From positions 1 through 44,777 of the forward strand of contig CANHMF010000005.1 of assembly GCA_947461705.1 (NCBI GenBank): a stretch of DNA of 44,777 nt, given 5' to 3'. The notes under the pieces were generated by a model, which saw only the letters and a program-made list of their open reading frames with translations, had not been told where the DNA came from and ran no database searches. Source of the DNA: Synechococcaceae cyanobacterium (GTDB taxonomy: Bacteria > Cyanobacteriota > Cyanobacteriia > PCC-6307 > Cyanobiaceae). Below, one piece after another: positions 1 to 8,783 of the stretch (position 1 is its first letter; each line of letters opens with the position of its first letter). A program made the position numbers and the translations under genes.

Positions 1-188
1 TCCAGGGTGCTCACGGTGTCCAGGGTGTGCCCGAACCGCTCGCGCTGCACCGCCTCCACCTCCACCCGTGGCGGTGGAGGCGGTGGTGGGGCGGCACCAC
101 AGGCCGTGATCAGCCAGCTGCTGCCCAGGGCTGCGGCCAGCGCGCCGGGTGGGATCTGTGCCATGGCCGTGGAGTGCGCGCTAGCCAT
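1..188 (-). CDS. RND efflux periplasmic adaptor (membrane fusion protein), N-terminal part
   Basis: Only the first 62 codons lie in the window; the gene runs off the left edge. The start ATG overlaps the last codons of the upstream pump gene by 8 bases (ATGGCTAG), which is typical of translational coupling. The N-terminus has a hydrophobic stretch ending in L-I-T-A-C, a lipobox with the acceptor Cys at residue 30, followed by a proline run and a beta-type segment beginning [11 protein letters not shown]. This is how lipid-anchored adaptors of HlyD/AcrA type begin. Adaptors link the inner-membrane pump to an outer-membrane channel. A second in-frame ATG at 164 would give a shorter signal peptide; both starts lack a strongly basic n-region. 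The family call rests mostly on position after an RND pump gene. Confidence 0.72.
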   Translation of the reverse strand, partial: MASAHSTAMAQIPPGALAAALGSSWLITACGAAPPPPPPPRVEVEAVQRERFGHTLDTVSTL

Positions 189-3100
189 GCTGTCGTGCCG
201 CGGCCCGTGCCAGCTCCCAGCCCTTGATCACCCGGTAGGAGGAGGGCACCACGAACAGGGTGAGGGCGGTGGCCACCAGCAGGCCGGAGAACACCACCGT
301 GCCGATGCTGATCCGGCTCATGGCGCTGGTGCCGCTGGCCAGCAGCAGCGGCAGGAAGCCCGCCAGGGAGGAGGCCGCCGTGAGCAGGATCGGCCGCAGG
401 CGGGCCGTGGCGGCCCCCCGCACGGCGCTGTCGAGGTCGATCCCCTCCTTCAGCCGCTGGTTGGCGAATTCCACGATCAGGATGCCGTTCTTGGCCGCCA
501 GGGCCACCAGCACCAACAGGCCCATCTGCCCATACACGTCGAGGGGCAGACCCCGCAGGGCCAGGCCCGCCACCGCCCCCAGCAGGGCCAGTGGCACGGT
601 GATCAGGATGATCAGCGGATCGATCAGGTTTTCGTAGAGGCCGGCCAGCACCAGCCCCATCACCAGCACCGCCAGCAGGAACACCCGCACGCTGCCGCTG
701 CCTGCCCGGCTCTCCTCCCGGGCCAGCCCCGCCCACTCCAGATCGGTGCTGCTGGAGCCCTGTTGCTGCTGCAGCTGCTCCAGCAGGGCCATGGCCTGGC
801 CGCTGCTCACCCCGTGGGCCGGCAGGGCGCGGATGCTGATCGAGCGCACCAGGCGGGTGTGGTTGATGGTGCTGGGGCCGGTGCCTTGCTCCAGGGTCAA
901 CACCTGGCTGAGGGGGATCAGCTGGCCGCTGCGGCTGCGCACCTGCAGGGCCAGCACGTCGGCACCATCGCGGCGGCCCTGGCCATCGAGCTGCACGATC
1001 ACCCGCCGCACCTGGTCGCCTTCGAAGCTGTCGTTCACGTAGCTGCTGCCGAAGCTGGCCCCCAGGGTGGACACCACCGCATCGAGGTCCACCCCCAGGG
1101 CCGCCATCTGCAGGCGGTCGGGTTCGAGCCGCAGCAGCGGGCCATCGGCGCTGAAGCGGGTGGAAACCCGCTCAAAGCGACCGCTGGCCATGGCGGCGCG
1201 GATCAGGGCCTGGGCCTGCTGCTCGAACTGCTGAATGCTGAGCTGGCCATTGCTGGTGTCCAGCAGCTCCAGCTCGAGCCCCCCCTCGCTGCTGAAGCCG
1301 CGCACGCTCGGGGCTTCGCTCAGTTGCACCGCGCCGCTGCGGATCTCCCGCCGCAGGTTGCGGTTGAGCCGCTCCGCCACTGCCCTTGTGCTGTTGGCGC
1401 CACCGCCCCGTTCGGCGAAGGGTTTGAGCCGCAGAAAGAAGCTGCCCTTGTTCGGGGTGCTGTCGCCGAAGGAGCGGCCGGCGTAGAAGTTGCCACTGGC
1501 CAGGGCCGGTTCACGGGCCACCACGGCCCGCACCTGCTCCACCACCGCCTGGGTGCGCTGCAGCGACACCCCCTCGGGCAGGATCACCACCCCCCGCAGT
1601 TGACCGTTGTCCTCCTGGGGGATGAAGGCCGTGGGCAACAGCGCCAGCCCCCCCAGGGTGAGCAGCAGGCCCAGCCCCAGGCCGATCAGCACCCTGCTGC
1701 GCTGTTGCAGGCTGCGATCCAGCCAGCGGCCATAGGGCTGCTCCAGGCCCTCCAGCCAGCGCCGCGTTGGATCGATCCAGCGCAGCAGCCAGGCCGGTTC
1801 CCGCTGTTCGGCGTGGAGGATCCGGCTGGCGGCCACCGGCGTGAAGCTGATGGCGTTGAAGGTGGACACGATGATCGCGGCCCCGATGGTGATCGCGATC
1901 GGGGCATAGAGGCGTCCGAGGCTGCCCTCCAGCCCCAGCACCGGCAGGAACACCACCACCAGCACCAGCGAGGTGGCCACCACGGCTCCCCCCAGTTCGG
2001 CCATGGCATCCCGCGCGGCCGCCAGGGGGGAAGCGCCCCGCTCCAGGCGCCGGCCGATGTCCTCACTCACCACGATGGCGTCGTCCACCACCAGGCCCGA
2101 GGCCAGCACCATGCCGAACAGGCTCAGGGTGTTGATCGAGGTGCCCGTGAGTTTCAGCAGGGTGATCGCCCCCACCAGGGACACCGGCACCGCCAGGGCG
2201 CTGATCAGGGCCAGCCGGCTGTTGCCGAGCCCCAGCAGCAACACCACAAACACCAGCACCACGGCGTCCCGCAGGCTGCCGGCTGCCTCGCCGATGCTGT
2301 CGCGCACCGTGTCGGCTTCATTCACGATCAATTGCAGCGCAATGCCCGGCGGGAAGCTGGGCTCCAGGTCCGCCAGGGCCTGCTCCAGGGCCTTGCTCAC
2401 CGCCAGGGCGTTGCTGCCATCGCGCTGGTACACGGCCAGAGCCACCGTGGGTTGGCCCTCCAGGTTGGTGGCGATGGTGTCGTAGGTCTCGCTGCCGAGG
2501 CTCACCCGGCCGACGTCCCGCAGCAGCACCACGCCGCCATCGGGCCCCTTGCCCACCACCAGTTGGTTGAGCTCGGCGGGGGTGCGCAGGCGCCCCTCCA
2601 TCTGCAGGGGCAGGGTGGTGGGTTGCCCCGCCGGCATGGGTGCTTCGCCGGTCTGTCCCAGGGCCGCCAGTACGTTCTGCGCTTCCAGGGAACGGCGCAC
2701 GTCGTCGATGGTGAGGGCGCGCTCCAGCAGGGCACCGGGATCCAGCCAGAGGCGGAAGGCCAGGGGGCTGCCGCCGAACAGCGACACACTGCCCACCCCC
2801 TCCACCCGCTGCAGGCGCTCCTTCACCACCTGGTTCACCCAGCCGCTGAGGAACAGGTCGTCGTAGCGGCCTGCGGTGGCACTGAAGCTCAGCACCATCA
2901 GCAGGTCGTCGGAGCTACGGCGCACCTGCACCCCCAGCCGCGCCACCGCTGCCGGCAGTTGGCGCAGCACCTGGCTGGCCTCGTTCTGGGCGTTGATCTG
3001 GTTGAGCTCGGGGTCGCCTCCCAGGAAGCTGAGGGTGAGGTTGCTGCCGTTGGCGGAGCTGCTGGAGCGGATGCTCTCCAGGCGCTCCAAACCGTTGAGC

Positions 3101-3330
3101 TGTTTCTCCAGCAGGGCGGTCACGCCCTGCTCCACCACCTCCGGTCCGCCGCCGGGATAGCTGGCCCGCACCGTGACGCGGCCGGGGGCGATCGGGGGCA
3201 GGTTCTCCACCTGCAGCCCCACCAGGCTGGTGAAGCCCAGCAGCAACAGCAGCAGGGTGAGCACCAGGCTGAACACCGGGCGGCGCAGGAACAGATCCGA
3301 GATCGTTCGCCGGGGGGGATGGCTGCTCAT
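181..3330 (-). CDS. RND family efflux pump, HAE1/AcrB type
   Basis: Predicted 1049-residue inner-membrane proton-driven exporter, full length for the AcrB/HAE1 family (about 1030-1050). The order is as expected: a first membrane helix after the N-terminal [16 protein letters not shown], a large periplasmic half, the TM4 segment [14 protein letters not shown] with the Asp pair that relays protons in AcrB, then a second periplasmic half and a C-terminal membrane bundle with [14 protein letters not shown]. The start at 3330 is chosen because its ATG shares one base with the stop of the metallopeptidase gene (TGATG) and the protein then begins right before the first helix; an upstream in-frame start would run 45 bases into that gene. 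The downstream adaptor gene overlaps its 3' end. Substrate cannot be told from sequence. Confidence 0.96.
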   Translation of the reverse strand: MSSHPPRRTISDLFLRRPVFSLVLTLLLLLLGFTSLVGLQVENLPPIAPGRVTVRASYPGGGPEVVEQGVTALLEKQLNGLERLESIRSSSSANGSNLTLSFLGGDPELNQINAQNEASQVLRQLPAAVARLGVQVRRSSDDLLMVLSFSATAGRYDDLFLSGWVNQVVKERLQRVEGVGSVSLFGGSPLAFRLWLDPGALLERALTIDDVRRSLEAQNVLAALGQTGEAPMPAGQPTTLPLQMEGRLRTPAELNQLVVGKGPDGGVVLLRDVGRVSLGSETYDTIATNLEGQPTVALAVYQRDGSNALAVSKALEQALADLEPSFPPGIALQLIVNEADTVRDSIGEAAGSLRDAVVLVFVVLLLGLGNSRLALISALAVPVSLVGAITLLKLTGTSINTLSLFGMVLASGLVVDDAIVVSEDIGRRLERGASPLAAARDAMAELGGAVVATSLVLVVVFLPVLGLEGSLGRLYAPIAITIGAAIIVSTFNAISFTPVAASRILHAEQREPAWLLRWIDPTRRWLEGLEQPYGRWLDRSLQQRSRVLIGLGLGLLLTLGGLALLPTAFIPQEDNGQLRGVVILPEGVSLQRTQAVVEQVRAVVAREPALASGNFYAGRSFGDSTPNKGSFFLRLKPFAERGGGANSTRAVAERLNRNLRREIRSGAVQLSEAPSVRGFSSEGGLELELLDTSNGQLSIQQFEQQAQALIRAAMASGRFERVSTRFSADGPLLRLEPDRLQMAALGVDLDAVVSTLGASFGSSYVNDSFEGDQVRRVIVQLDGQGRRDGADVLALQVRSRSGQLIPLSQVLTLEQGTGPSTINHTRLVRSISIRALPAHGVSSGQAMALLEQLQQQQGSSSTDLEWAGLAREESRAGSGSVRVFLLAVLVMGLVLAGLYENLIDPLIILITVPLALLGAVAGLALRGLPLDVYGQMGLLVLVALAAKNGILIVEFANQRLKEGIDLDSAVRGAATARLRPILLTAASSLAGFLPLLLASGTSAMSRISIGTVVFSGLLVATALTLFVVPSSYRVIKGWELARAAARQHG

Positions 3331-3989
3331 CAGGGCTGGCCGTTGCCCCCGAGGGCCGGTTGTTGGTGCAGCCATTCCAGCGTGGCCCGATCCCGCGGGC
3401 TCAACTGCAGCACCGGCTTGGGGCCGGGTCGGCTAGCCATGGCATCGGCGGGCTGATCGCTGTGCCCCCACAGGCCAAAGGCGTGGCCCAGTTCGTGCAG
3501 GGCCGTGGCCTGGATGGCGGGCTGGGCCTGGCCTGGGCTGATCAACACCTGCACCCGCGGCTCCAGCCGCCACTGGCCGCTGCGCTGCACCTCCAGCAGC
3601 TGCAACAGGGCCCGGCCATGGCTGGCCCGCCCATTGAGAATCGGTGGCCGCCGCCGCTCCACCAGCACCTGGGCTTCGCTGGGATCGGCCACCAGCGTGA
3701 GCGGCAGATGCTGCTGCCAGGTGGCCAGGGCGGCCATCACGGCCTGCTGCCAACGCTGCTGCCACACCCCTGTGGGGCCCGTGTCCAGGCTCGGTTCCAC
3801 CCACACGCACCAGTGCCGGCGATGGGGCCAGCCGGCGGGGCTCGGCTTGAGGGCCTGGCGATAGTCCAGGCCCGCTGAATCAGCCGGCGGCGGCGTGGTG
3901 ATCAAGCTGGGGCTGGTTGCGGCCGCAGGGGCCCAGGCCCGCACCTGCTGGACCGGGGCACAGGTGAGATCAGCAGGCAACGGCAGCAT
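3330..3989 (-). CDS. Zinc-dependent metallopeptidase (matrixin-like fold)
   Basis: A 219-residue protein whose C-terminal half contains [13 protein letters not shown], the HExxHxxGxxH zinc motif of metzincin-type peptidases, with the catalytic Glu after the first His. The N-terminal half carries the WP-rich segment and a stretch ([20 protein letters not shown]) resembling the helix before the active site in cyanobacterial peptidases of this kind. The chosen start at 3989 lies 5 bases after the stop of the DUF2214 gene; the longer reading frame upstream is antisense-free overlap with that gene and is rejected. No clear signal peptide is visible, though the first 20 residues are hydrophobic. 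It sits between a membrane protein and an RND pump in one operon, so a role in envelope maintenance is possible but only inferred. Confidence 0.85.
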   Translation of the reverse strand: MLPLPADLTCAPVQQVRAWAPAAATSPSLITTPPPADSAGLDYRQALKPSPAGWPHRRHWCVWVEPSLDTGPTGVWQQRWQQAVMAALATWQQHLPLTLVADPSEAQVLVERRRPPILNGRASHGRALLQLLEVQRSGQWRLEPRVQVLISPGQAQPAIQATALHELGHAFGLWGHSDQPADAMASRPGPKPVLQLSPRDRATLEWLHQQPALGGNGQP

Positions 3990-3994
3990 CGGGC

Positions 3995-4483
3995 TCAGCC
4001 CGGCAGGCCAACACCCCGGGCCATGAGGGTGGCCAGCAGCGGCACGGCGGCAAAGCCCACCAGCTCGATGTTGAGGATCCAGCCCAGCCGTTTGGCCAGG
4101 GCCTCGCTCACCTGGGGGAGTTCGCCCTTGCGCAGGGGGATGGCCCAGAGGATGTAGGTGACGGTGGGATAGAGCGACAGTCCGCCCACCGAGAGGTAGA
4201 GGCCCACCTTCCACCAGAACAGGGGATTCTGGGTGTAGAACTCGCTGCCCTGGCCGAAGTAGAGCACCCGCAGGATGCCGCTCACCAGCAGGGCGAGAGC
4301 GGCCAAGCCATACACCACATCGGTGATCACCATCAAGGTGGCGTCCTGCTTGCTGGGGTTGGGCTTGATCAGCCGCCGCTCCAGCACCAGGGCCCCGAAG
4401 CAGAGCATGAAGCTCAGGTAGTGCACGTAGGCCACGCCCGCCCTGGAGAGCACATCGGGGGGGATCGCCGCAAACCCGGCCAT
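3995..4483 (-). CDS. DUF2214 family membrane protein
   Basis: A 162-residue integral membrane protein with about four hydrophobic helices: residues 15-35, 50-72, 90-112 and 138-160. The pattern AYVHYLSFMLCFGALVLERRLIK near the N-terminus, the DVVYGLAALALLVSGILRVLYFGQG segment and the FWWKVGLYLSVGGLSLYPT segment match the DUF2214 family common in cyanobacteria and proteobacteria. Conserved His and Arg residues inside or next to the helices could bind a cofactor such as heme, but this is not shown by the sequence. It is the first gene of the minus-strand efflux operon and is followed after 5 bases by the metallopeptidase gene. Function unknown. Confidence 0.86.
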   Translation of the reverse strand: MAGFAAIPPDVLSRAGVAYVHYLSFMLCFGALVLERRLIKPNPSKQDATLMVITDVVYGLAALALLVSGILRVLYFGQGSEFYTQNPLFWWKVGLYLSVGGLSLYPTVTYILWAIPLRKGELPQVSEALAKRLGWILNIELVGFAAVPLLATLMARGVGLPG

Positions 4484-4743
4484 GGAACTGGAGCTTCAGA
4501 AGGCCACGACCGTAGCCACCAGCTTCCACAGCTGTGTGCCTCGCCGCCGGCTCCGCCAGCGAGGCGCTCAAAAGCGATGAAATTCCGCAGTAATTAAGTG
4601 TTCTTTCTGGAGTTCAGTTGTGAATCTGTAGTTGCGAAGAAAACCAGCACTTGTGAAGCAATTGGGAGAGTCGGAAGCCTTTTGGTGGCTTTCATTTCTT
4701 CCTGAAAAAGCTTCTAGGTTCAATTGAGTGGATCGGAAGGATC
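4484..4743. promoter_or_regulatory. Divergent intergenic region between the efflux operon and the sigma factor gene
   Basis: This 260-base gap separates divergent genes and must hold both promoters. The part nearest the sigma gene (about 4570-4740) is clearly more AT-rich than the rest of the window. A GC-rich inverted repeat with 7-bp arms (4538-4544 and 4559-4565, GCCTCGC/GCGAGGC) lies on the efflux side and would form a hairpin in that leader. A GGAAGG sequence just before the sigma start is a good ribosome-binding site. I could not assign -35/-10 boxes with confidence. Confidence 0.5.
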
Positions 4744-5667
4744 ATGGCCAGCTCCCTGAGCGCTTTCCTTGGAGAAATCGGCCGCCATCAGCTGTTGACT
4801 CCCGAGCAGGAATTGATGCTCGGCCGCAAGGTGCAGGCCATGGTGGCCCTGCATGAACGCTGCGCTATGGCAGGCGGTGAGGGGGAAGCCTGCTCCTATG
4901 ACGACGGTGAGAAGCGCACGATGCGGGTGGGCGAACGGGCTAAGGATCAAATGATCACGGCCAACCTGCGGCTCGTGGTGAACCTGGCCAAGCGCTACCA
5001 GGGCAAGGGTCTCGACCTGCTGGATCTGATCCAGGAAGGCACGCTGGGCCTCACCCGTGCTGTGGAGAAATACGATCCCACCCGCGGGCACCGTTTCAGT
5101 ACGTATGCCTATTGGTGGATTCGCCAGGGCCTGAACCGAGCCCTCTCCACCCAGAGCCGCACCATTCGCATTCCTGTGAATGTGAATGAAAAGCTCACCC
5201 GTCTGCGGGCCGCCAAGGCACGGCTGCTTCAGGCCAATGGCCTGCTGCCCAACGCCAAGCAGCTCGCCCAGACGATGGACCTGCCCCTTGAGGAGGTGGA
5301 AGACCTGCTGGGTTGCGAACTGCGCAGCGTCACGGTGAGCCTCCAGGGCGTGGTGAAGTCGAAGTCGGATCCCACCGAGTTGGTGGATGTGTTGCCCAGT
5401 GAGGAGATGGCGCCGATGGAGCGTTGTGAGCTGGCGGAGCGCAATGCGGCGGTGTGGAAGCTGCTGGATCAGTCGAATCTCACCCCCAAGGAGCGCACGG
5501 TGGTGATGCTGCGCTTCGGCCTCGATGGTGGCAATGAGTGGCGCACCCTCGCGGAAGTGGCGCGTCAGCTGGGGTGCAGCCGCGAGTACTGCCGCCAGGT
5601 GGTGCAACGCGCCCTGCGCAAGCTGCGCAAGGCCGGCATTCAGAGTGGGCTGGTGGAGGCCGATTGA
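4744..5667 (+). CDS. RNA polymerase sigma-70 factor, RpoD/SigF-like group 2/3
   Basis: A 307-residue sigma factor. Region 1.2 is at the N-terminus (LTPEQELMLGRKVQ), core-binding region 2.1-2.2 around residues 72-105 (NLRLVVNLAKRY, LDLIQEGTLGL), and the -10 recognition helix 2.3-2.4 at about 115-135 (RFSTYAYWWIRQ). Region 3 follows (VNVNEKLTRL), and region 4.2 forms the C-terminal helix-turn-helix (LAEVARQLGCSREYCRQVVQRAL). It lacks the long N-terminal extension of the principal sigma factor, and region 4.2 differs from the housekeeping consensus, so this is an alternative factor of the multi-copy cyanobacterial RpoD-like family. A stretch with two small Cys and acidic residues between regions 1.2 and 2.1 (residues 36-60) looks lineage-specific. 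Regulon unknown. Confidence 0.95.
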   Translation: MASSLSAFLGEIGRHQLLTPEQELMLGRKVQAMVALHERCAMAGGEGEACSYDDGEKRTMRVGERAKDQMITANLRLVVNLAKRYQGKGLDLLDLIQEGTLGLTRAVEKYDPTRGHRFSTYAYWWIRQGLNRALSTQSRTIRIPVNVNEKLTRLRAAKARLLQANGLLPNAKQLAQTMDLPLEEVEDLLGCELRSVTVSLQGVVKSKSDPTELVDVLPSEEMAPMERCELAERNAAVWKLLDQSNLTPKERTVVMLRFGLDGGNEWRTLAEVARQLGCSREYCRQVVQRALRKLRKAGIQSGLVEAD

Positions 5668-5695
5668 GCCTCCGGTTCCCAGGCGGTAAACCGCC
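5655..5695 (+). terminator. Tandem short hairpins at the end of the sigma factor gene
   Basis: Two adjacent inverted repeats flank the stop codon: GGAGGC/GCCTCC (5655-5660 and 5668-5673, 7-base loop) and GGCGG/CCGCC (5682-5686 and 5691-5695, TAAA loop). Neither is followed by a T tract, so an intrinsic terminator is not convincing; they may stabilise the transcript end. Confidence 0.3.
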
Positions 5696-5779
5696 GTGCA
5701 GGGCCGTGGCGACCGCCCTGGTGCCCTGGCGCGATCAACGCACAATGGGCTCGTTGTTCCTCTTCGGGAACCCTCCGCC

Positions 5780-6151
5780 ATGGCCACATCAAACCCCGTG
5801 AATGGCGATCCCCTGGATGCCCAGGTGCTCGACAGCACTGAGGTCGATGAGGGCGCTCTGCGCCGTTTGCTGCGCCGTGCGGGTCGCACCCTGGCCCGTC
5901 CTGCCCTCGAATGTCTGGAGCTGCTGCTAGACGGCAAGACGCCGCCGCAGGTGCGCATCACGATGGTGGCGGCCCTCACCTACCTGCTGGTGCCGATGGA
6001 TCTGATCCCGGATTTCATCCCCGCGGCTGGCTTCAGTGATGACCTAGTGGCCCTGACGGCTCTCTTGGGCCTGTGCACCACCCACCTCAACGACGAGATC
6101 CGTCTGCGGGCACAGCGCAAACTGGATCGCTGGTTCCCCCACGGGCGCTAA
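5780..6151 (+). CDS. DUF1232 (YkvA-like) membrane-associated protein
   Basis: A 123-residue protein. The segment AALTYLLVPMDLIPDFIPAAGFSDDLVALTALL near residues 70-105 is the DUF1232 signature, a hydrophobic hairpin with the invariant P-x-D-x-x-P-D pattern. The N-terminal half is charged and helical. I chose the ATG at 5780, preceded by a GAACCCTCC sequence, over an upstream in-frame start at 5696 that would add a low-quality extension. Its TAA stop shares a base with the start of the next gene (TAATG), so the two are probably translated together. Function of DUF1232 is not established; membrane association is expected. Confidence 0.85.
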   Translation: MATSNPVNGDPLDAQVLDSTEVDEGALRRLLRRAGRTLARPALECLELLLDGKTPPQVRITMVAALTYLLVPMDLIPDFIPAAGFSDDLVALTALLGLCTTHLNDEIRLRAQRKLDRWFPHGR

Positions 6152-6483
6152 TGGCCACGCTCACTGCCGACCAGCTCGACGATCTTCAGTCCTTTCTCAA
6201 GGACTGGTTGCGCCATGCGGGTCGCACCCAGGCCGACCTGCGCCGGGCCCTGCGGGCCAGTTCCATCCGCATGCCGGTGCTGCTGGAGGAGCTAGCCAGG
6301 ATCCACGGCCGCGATGGTCTGGTTGGTCTGGCCGAGCGGCTCTGTGAGATCGAATCTCTCTGGCAAGGCGAGGAAGGTCTCGCCGACGATGACGAGAGCC
6401 CCCTGCCCCTGGCCCTGGAGGATTCCTTGGGCCAGCTCGACCTGTTGCTTCAGGAAATCCGGCTGGATGCGGGTGAATCCTGA
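6151..6483 (+). CDS. Small helical conserved protein, possible helix-turn-helix
   Basis: A 110-residue acidic protein coupled to the DUF1232 gene by a one-base stop/start overlap. Residues 15-65 (DWLRHAGRTQADLRRALRAS, then MPVLLEELARIHGRDGLVGL) have the spacing of a XRE-like helix-turn-helix, with the T-Q-A-D-L start typical of helix 2, but the recognition helix is not basic enough to be sure of DNA binding. The rest is an acidic tail (DDDESPLPLALEDS). No named family recognised with certainty; likely a picocyanobacterial conserved protein. Confidence 0.75.
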   Translation: MATLTADQLDDLQSFLKDWLRHAGRTQADLRRALRASSIRMPVLLEELARIHGRDGLVGLAERLCEIESLWQGEEGLADDDESPLPLALEDSLGQLDLLLQEIRLDAGES

Positions 6484-6531
6484 CCCGCGGCCAGTGGGCG
6501 CGTCAGACTGAGCGCCGTACGGGCAGGTGCC

Positions 6532-6771
6532 ATGGTGTCGAAGGCAGTGGGTGTGGTGTCGGGGTTCGCGCTGCTACTGGCAGCCACTCCCGCCCTGGCC
6601 CAGGTGGAGAGCTTCCTGCTCGGCCCGGGCAGCAACGTGGGGCCCGCCACCAAGGTGGAGCCCATCAACTGCGTGACAGCTGCGGATGGCTCGATCACCT
6701 GTGGCACCAAGATCGTGAACCCGGAAGGTGATACGCCCGCCAAGCCGCAGTACAACCCCTTCAACCGCTGA
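6532..6771 (+). CDS. Small secreted protein, 79 residues
   Basis: The first 23 residues form a clean Sec signal peptide with an A-L-A cleavage site before QVESFLLGPG, so the mature protein would be about 56 residues in the periplasm or outside. The mature part has two Cys (in INCVTAADGSITCGTKI) spaced to form a disulfide, and ends in YNPFNR. No known family recognised. The start ATG follows GGGCAGGTGCC. It is followed after only 4 bases by the PsiE-type gene, suggesting co-transcription. Confidence 0.72.
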   Translation: MVSKAVGVVSGFALLLAATPALAQVESFLLGPGSNVGPATKVEPINCVTAADGSITCGTKIVNPEGDTPAKPQYNPFNR

Positions 6772-6775
6772 GCCC

Positions 6776-7246
6776 GTGGCGGACAATGGATTTCTGAGGG
6801 TCGTTTACGGGTTCGAGCGGCAGCTGGCCAAGATGCTCGCCATCATCCTGGCGGCTGTGATTGTGGTGGCCAGCCTGCAGCTGGTGCTGTTCCTCGGCGG
6901 TGATCTGCTGGATCTGAGGGTGAACTGGACTGGGGAAGGCCTGATTGGCCTGCTCGACCAGATCCTCGTGATCCTGATCGCCCTGGAGGTGCTCCAGAAC
7001 CTCACGGCCTATCTGCGCGAGCACGTGGTGCAGATTGAGCTGGTGTTGATCACAGCCCTCACGGCCCTCTCCCGCAAGGTGATCGTGATGCCCCCAGGTA
7101 GCCAGAAGGATGGCTCCCTGTTGATCGGTCTGTCGGTTGGGGTGCTCTCGCTGGCGGTGGCCTATTGGCTGGTGCGCCAATCGCACATCATGCGGATGCC
7201 CTCCAGAAGAGAGCCAGCCAAAGGGTTCCCGGAGCAGGATCCGTAG
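6776..7246 (+). CDS. PsiE-family phosphate-starvation-type membrane protein
   Basis: About 156 residues with four hydrophobic helices (AIILAAVIVVASLQLVLFL, LLDQILVILIALEVLQNL, ELVLITALTALSRKVIV and LLIGLSVGVLSLAVAYWLV). The combination L-E-V-L-Q-N-L-T-A-Y, then V-Q-I-E-L-V-L-I-T-A-L-T-A-L-S-R-K, is characteristic of the PsiE family. Role in phosphate stress is inherited from E. coli PsiE naming and not shown here. The start is uncertain: the GTG at 6776 lies 4 bases after the previous stop and gives a sensible N-terminus; an ATG at 6833 is an alternative. Its last 59 bases overlap the 3' end of the convergent Nif11-cupin gene. Confidence 0.82.
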   Translation: MADNGFLRVVYGFERQLAKMLAIILAAVIVVASLQLVLFLGGDLLDLRVNWTGEGLIGLLDQILVILIALEVLQNLTAYLREHVVQIELVLITALTALSRKVIVMPPGSQKDGSLLIGLSVGVLSLAVAYWLVRQSHIMRMPSRREPAKGFPEQDP

Positions 7247-7739
7247 CCACCACGCGATGGCGGCGGTGGGCCTCGATCAGCACACTGTCGCCCACGCAGA
7301 GATCCCTCGGTTCCGCTTCATCGGCGAATTCGATGGTGGCGCTGCCCCGTAGCACCAGGATCCATTCATTGTCCTCCTGGTCATACCAGAACCCCGGTGG
7401 GCTGCTGGATCCACAGGAGTGGATGCGTTCCAGTCTCCAGGCCGGCGTCTGAACGAGCACCTCCACCCGTTCCTCACCGGCAGCCGGGGCGTTGCCTTCC
7501 AGCAGGTTGCGCTGATCAGGATGGTGGGCGCTGGGGTGCGTCGTGCTGAGCCCCTCAGTCCTGTCCCCCCAGCGCCGGCCGATGTCAAACCCCCACTGGG
7601 CTGCCAGGGTCACCACATCGTGATGGCTGTCGCAGTCCCGCAGGGCGTTCCGCACGGCGGGGTTCGCCTCACTCAGGGCCACAAGGGCATTGAGCTGGCG
7701 GATCTTCTCGAGAAATTGCTGGAGCTGGGCTTCGGCCAT
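7188..7739 (-). CDS. Nif11-domain and cupin fusion protein
   Basis: A 183-residue protein with two parts. Residues 1-52 (FLEKIRQLNALVALSEAN near the start and AAQWGFDIG at the end) match the Nif11 domain used as RiPP leader in cyanobacteria and in stand-alone proteins. Residues 85-183 form a cupin barrel with the IHSCGSSSPPGFWYDQ and NEWILVLRGSATIEF strands and a VGDSVLIEAHRRHRV second motif. The usual metal-binding His cluster of motif 1 is replaced by PGFWYD, as in the small cupins annotated near nucleotide-metabolism proteins, so metal binding is doubtful. Its start overlaps the stop of the upstream GNAT gene by one base (TGATG), so the pair is coupled. Function unknown. Confidence 0.82.
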   Translation of the reverse strand: MAEAQLQQFLEKIRQLNALVALSEANPAVRNALRDCDSHHDVVTLAAQWGFDIGRRWGDRTEGLSTTHPSAHHPDQRNLLEGNAPAAGEERVEVLVQTPAWRLERIHSCGSSSPPGFWYDQEDNEWILVLRGSATIEFADEAEPRDLCVGDSVLIEAHRRHRVVATDPAPGTLWLALFWRASA

Positions 7740-8293
7740 CAGCTCAGTATCAACGCCCCCTCGGTCTGGTTCAGGGGTTTGGCCATGCGGAAGCGGCGGA
7801 ATAACACCCCGTTGATCAGCAGTTCCTCCTGCCAGCTCACCTGCCAGCCCTGGTTGAGGAACAGCGGTTGCGAGATCAAGCTGGCCTCCGTGCGTAGCCG
7901 CTGGATCCCACGCCGGCGTGCTTCCTGCTCCAGGGCCCGCAGCAGTGCACCGCCACGGCCTGCACGGCAGGAGCGGCCCCGGCAATAAAGCAGGGCCACG
8001 CGATCCTCGGGGTCCAGGAGTGCAAAGGCCTCGGCCTCGCCATCCGCTGAACGACTCACGAGCCCCCAGCCCCGCTGCAGGGAGTTCCGTAACGGTGTAA
8101 TGCCAGATCCCGATCTTGCCTGCTGTGTCCAGGCCTTCACCTGTCCCGGGCTGTACTGCGGCGGGGCGACAGTCTCCACCGCATCGCGATAGATCTGCAG
8201 GACGGCATCGTGATCCTGGGCTGCAAGGGGAGTTATCGCGTTCATTTCCGTGGCGTATTGCCGATTTGGCTGGGTTGATTCTTCCGTGCTCAT
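7739..8293 (-). CDS. GNAT-family N-acetyltransferase
   Basis: About 184 residues with the GNAT architecture: an N-terminal strand-helix (AQDHDAVLQIYRDAVETVAPPQYSP), a central strand with VALLYCRGRSCRAGRGGALLRAL (acetyl-CoA-binding motif, R-x-x-G-x-G/A), then ARRRGIQRLRTEASLISQPLFLNQGW. The motif order and the F-L-N-Q-G-W element match the YafP/PhnO-like N-acetyltransferases. Substrate unknown. Start choice is uncertain: ATG at 8293 gives an 184-residue protein, ATG at 8245 a 168-residue one; neither has a strong ribosome-binding site. Divergent from the cyAbrB gene with about 70 bases between them. Confidence 0.83.
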   Translation of the reverse strand: MSTEESTQPNRQYATEMNAITPLAAQDHDAVLQIYRDAVETVAPPQYSPGQVKAWTQQARSGSGITPLRNSLQRGWGLVSRSADGEAEAFALLDPEDRVALLYCRGRSCRAGRGGALLRALEQEARRRGIQRLRTEASLISQPLFLNQGWQVSWQEELLINGVLFRRFRMAKPLNQTEGALILS

Positions 8294-8364
8294 CGGCGAG
8301 TCGTGGCATGCATCGTGGGCATGTTGTAAGTTGTGGAGGCTGAATTGATGACCCCACGAAATCA

Positions 8365-8730
8365 ATGCTCACCGGATCCGAACTGCTGGCCAAGGTCAAG
8401 GAACTGGGCGATGTGGGTAAGTCCGAGATCGTCCGCTCCTGCGGCTATGTCTCCACCAAGAAGGATGGCGGCGAGCGCCTGAACTTCACGGCCTTCTACG
8501 AGGCCCTGCTAGAAGCCAAGGGTGTTGAACTCGGCGTCAGCGGCAAGGTTGGTAAGGGTGGCCGCAAGCTCAGCTATGTGGCCACCGTTCAAGGCAACGG
8601 CAATCTGCTGATTGGCAAGGCCTATACCGCCATGCTCGATCTCAAGCCCGGCGACGAGTTTGAAATCAAGCTGGGTCGTAAGCAGATCCGCCTGATCCCC
8701 GCTGGCTCCACCGAAGAAGAGGAAGAGTGA
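8365..8730 (+). CDS. cyAbrB-type transcriptional regulator
   Basis: A 121-residue protein with the arrangement typical of cyanobacterial AbrB regulators: an N-terminal helical part (LTGSELLAKVKELGDVGKSEIVRSCGY), a central stretch rich in Gly and Lys, and a C-terminal AbrB-like swapped-hairpin part with the LLIGKAYTAMLDLKPGDEFEIKLGRKQIRLIP segment. In this group the AbrB-like domain is at the C-terminus, the reverse of Bacillus AbrB. Such regulators affect carbon and nitrogen metabolism in other cyanobacteria. The acidic tail EEEEE is ordinary for the family. The gene is monocistronic, with only the GNAT gene divergent upstream. Confidence 0.93.
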   Translation: MLTGSELLAKVKELGDVGKSEIVRSCGYVSTKKDGGERLNFTAFYEALLEAKGVELGVSGKVGKGGRKLSYVATVQGNGNLLIGKAYTAMLDLKPGDEFEIKLGRKQIRLIPAGSTEEEEE

Positions 8731-8783
8731 GTCCTGCGGTTCAGCACTCCTGAGGCCCTGGCTGTTACCCCAGCTTTCCGCTC

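Noticed and set aside
7-3456. A 1149-codon open frame on the plus strand
   Set aside because: It is antisense to the RND pump, with a His, Gln, Ala and Gly-rich composition typical of mirror frames of GC-rich genes; no domain is visible.
4720-5979. A 419-codon frame on the minus strand over the sigma factor gene
   Set aside because: It is antisense to an unambiguous sigma factor and lacks family signals.
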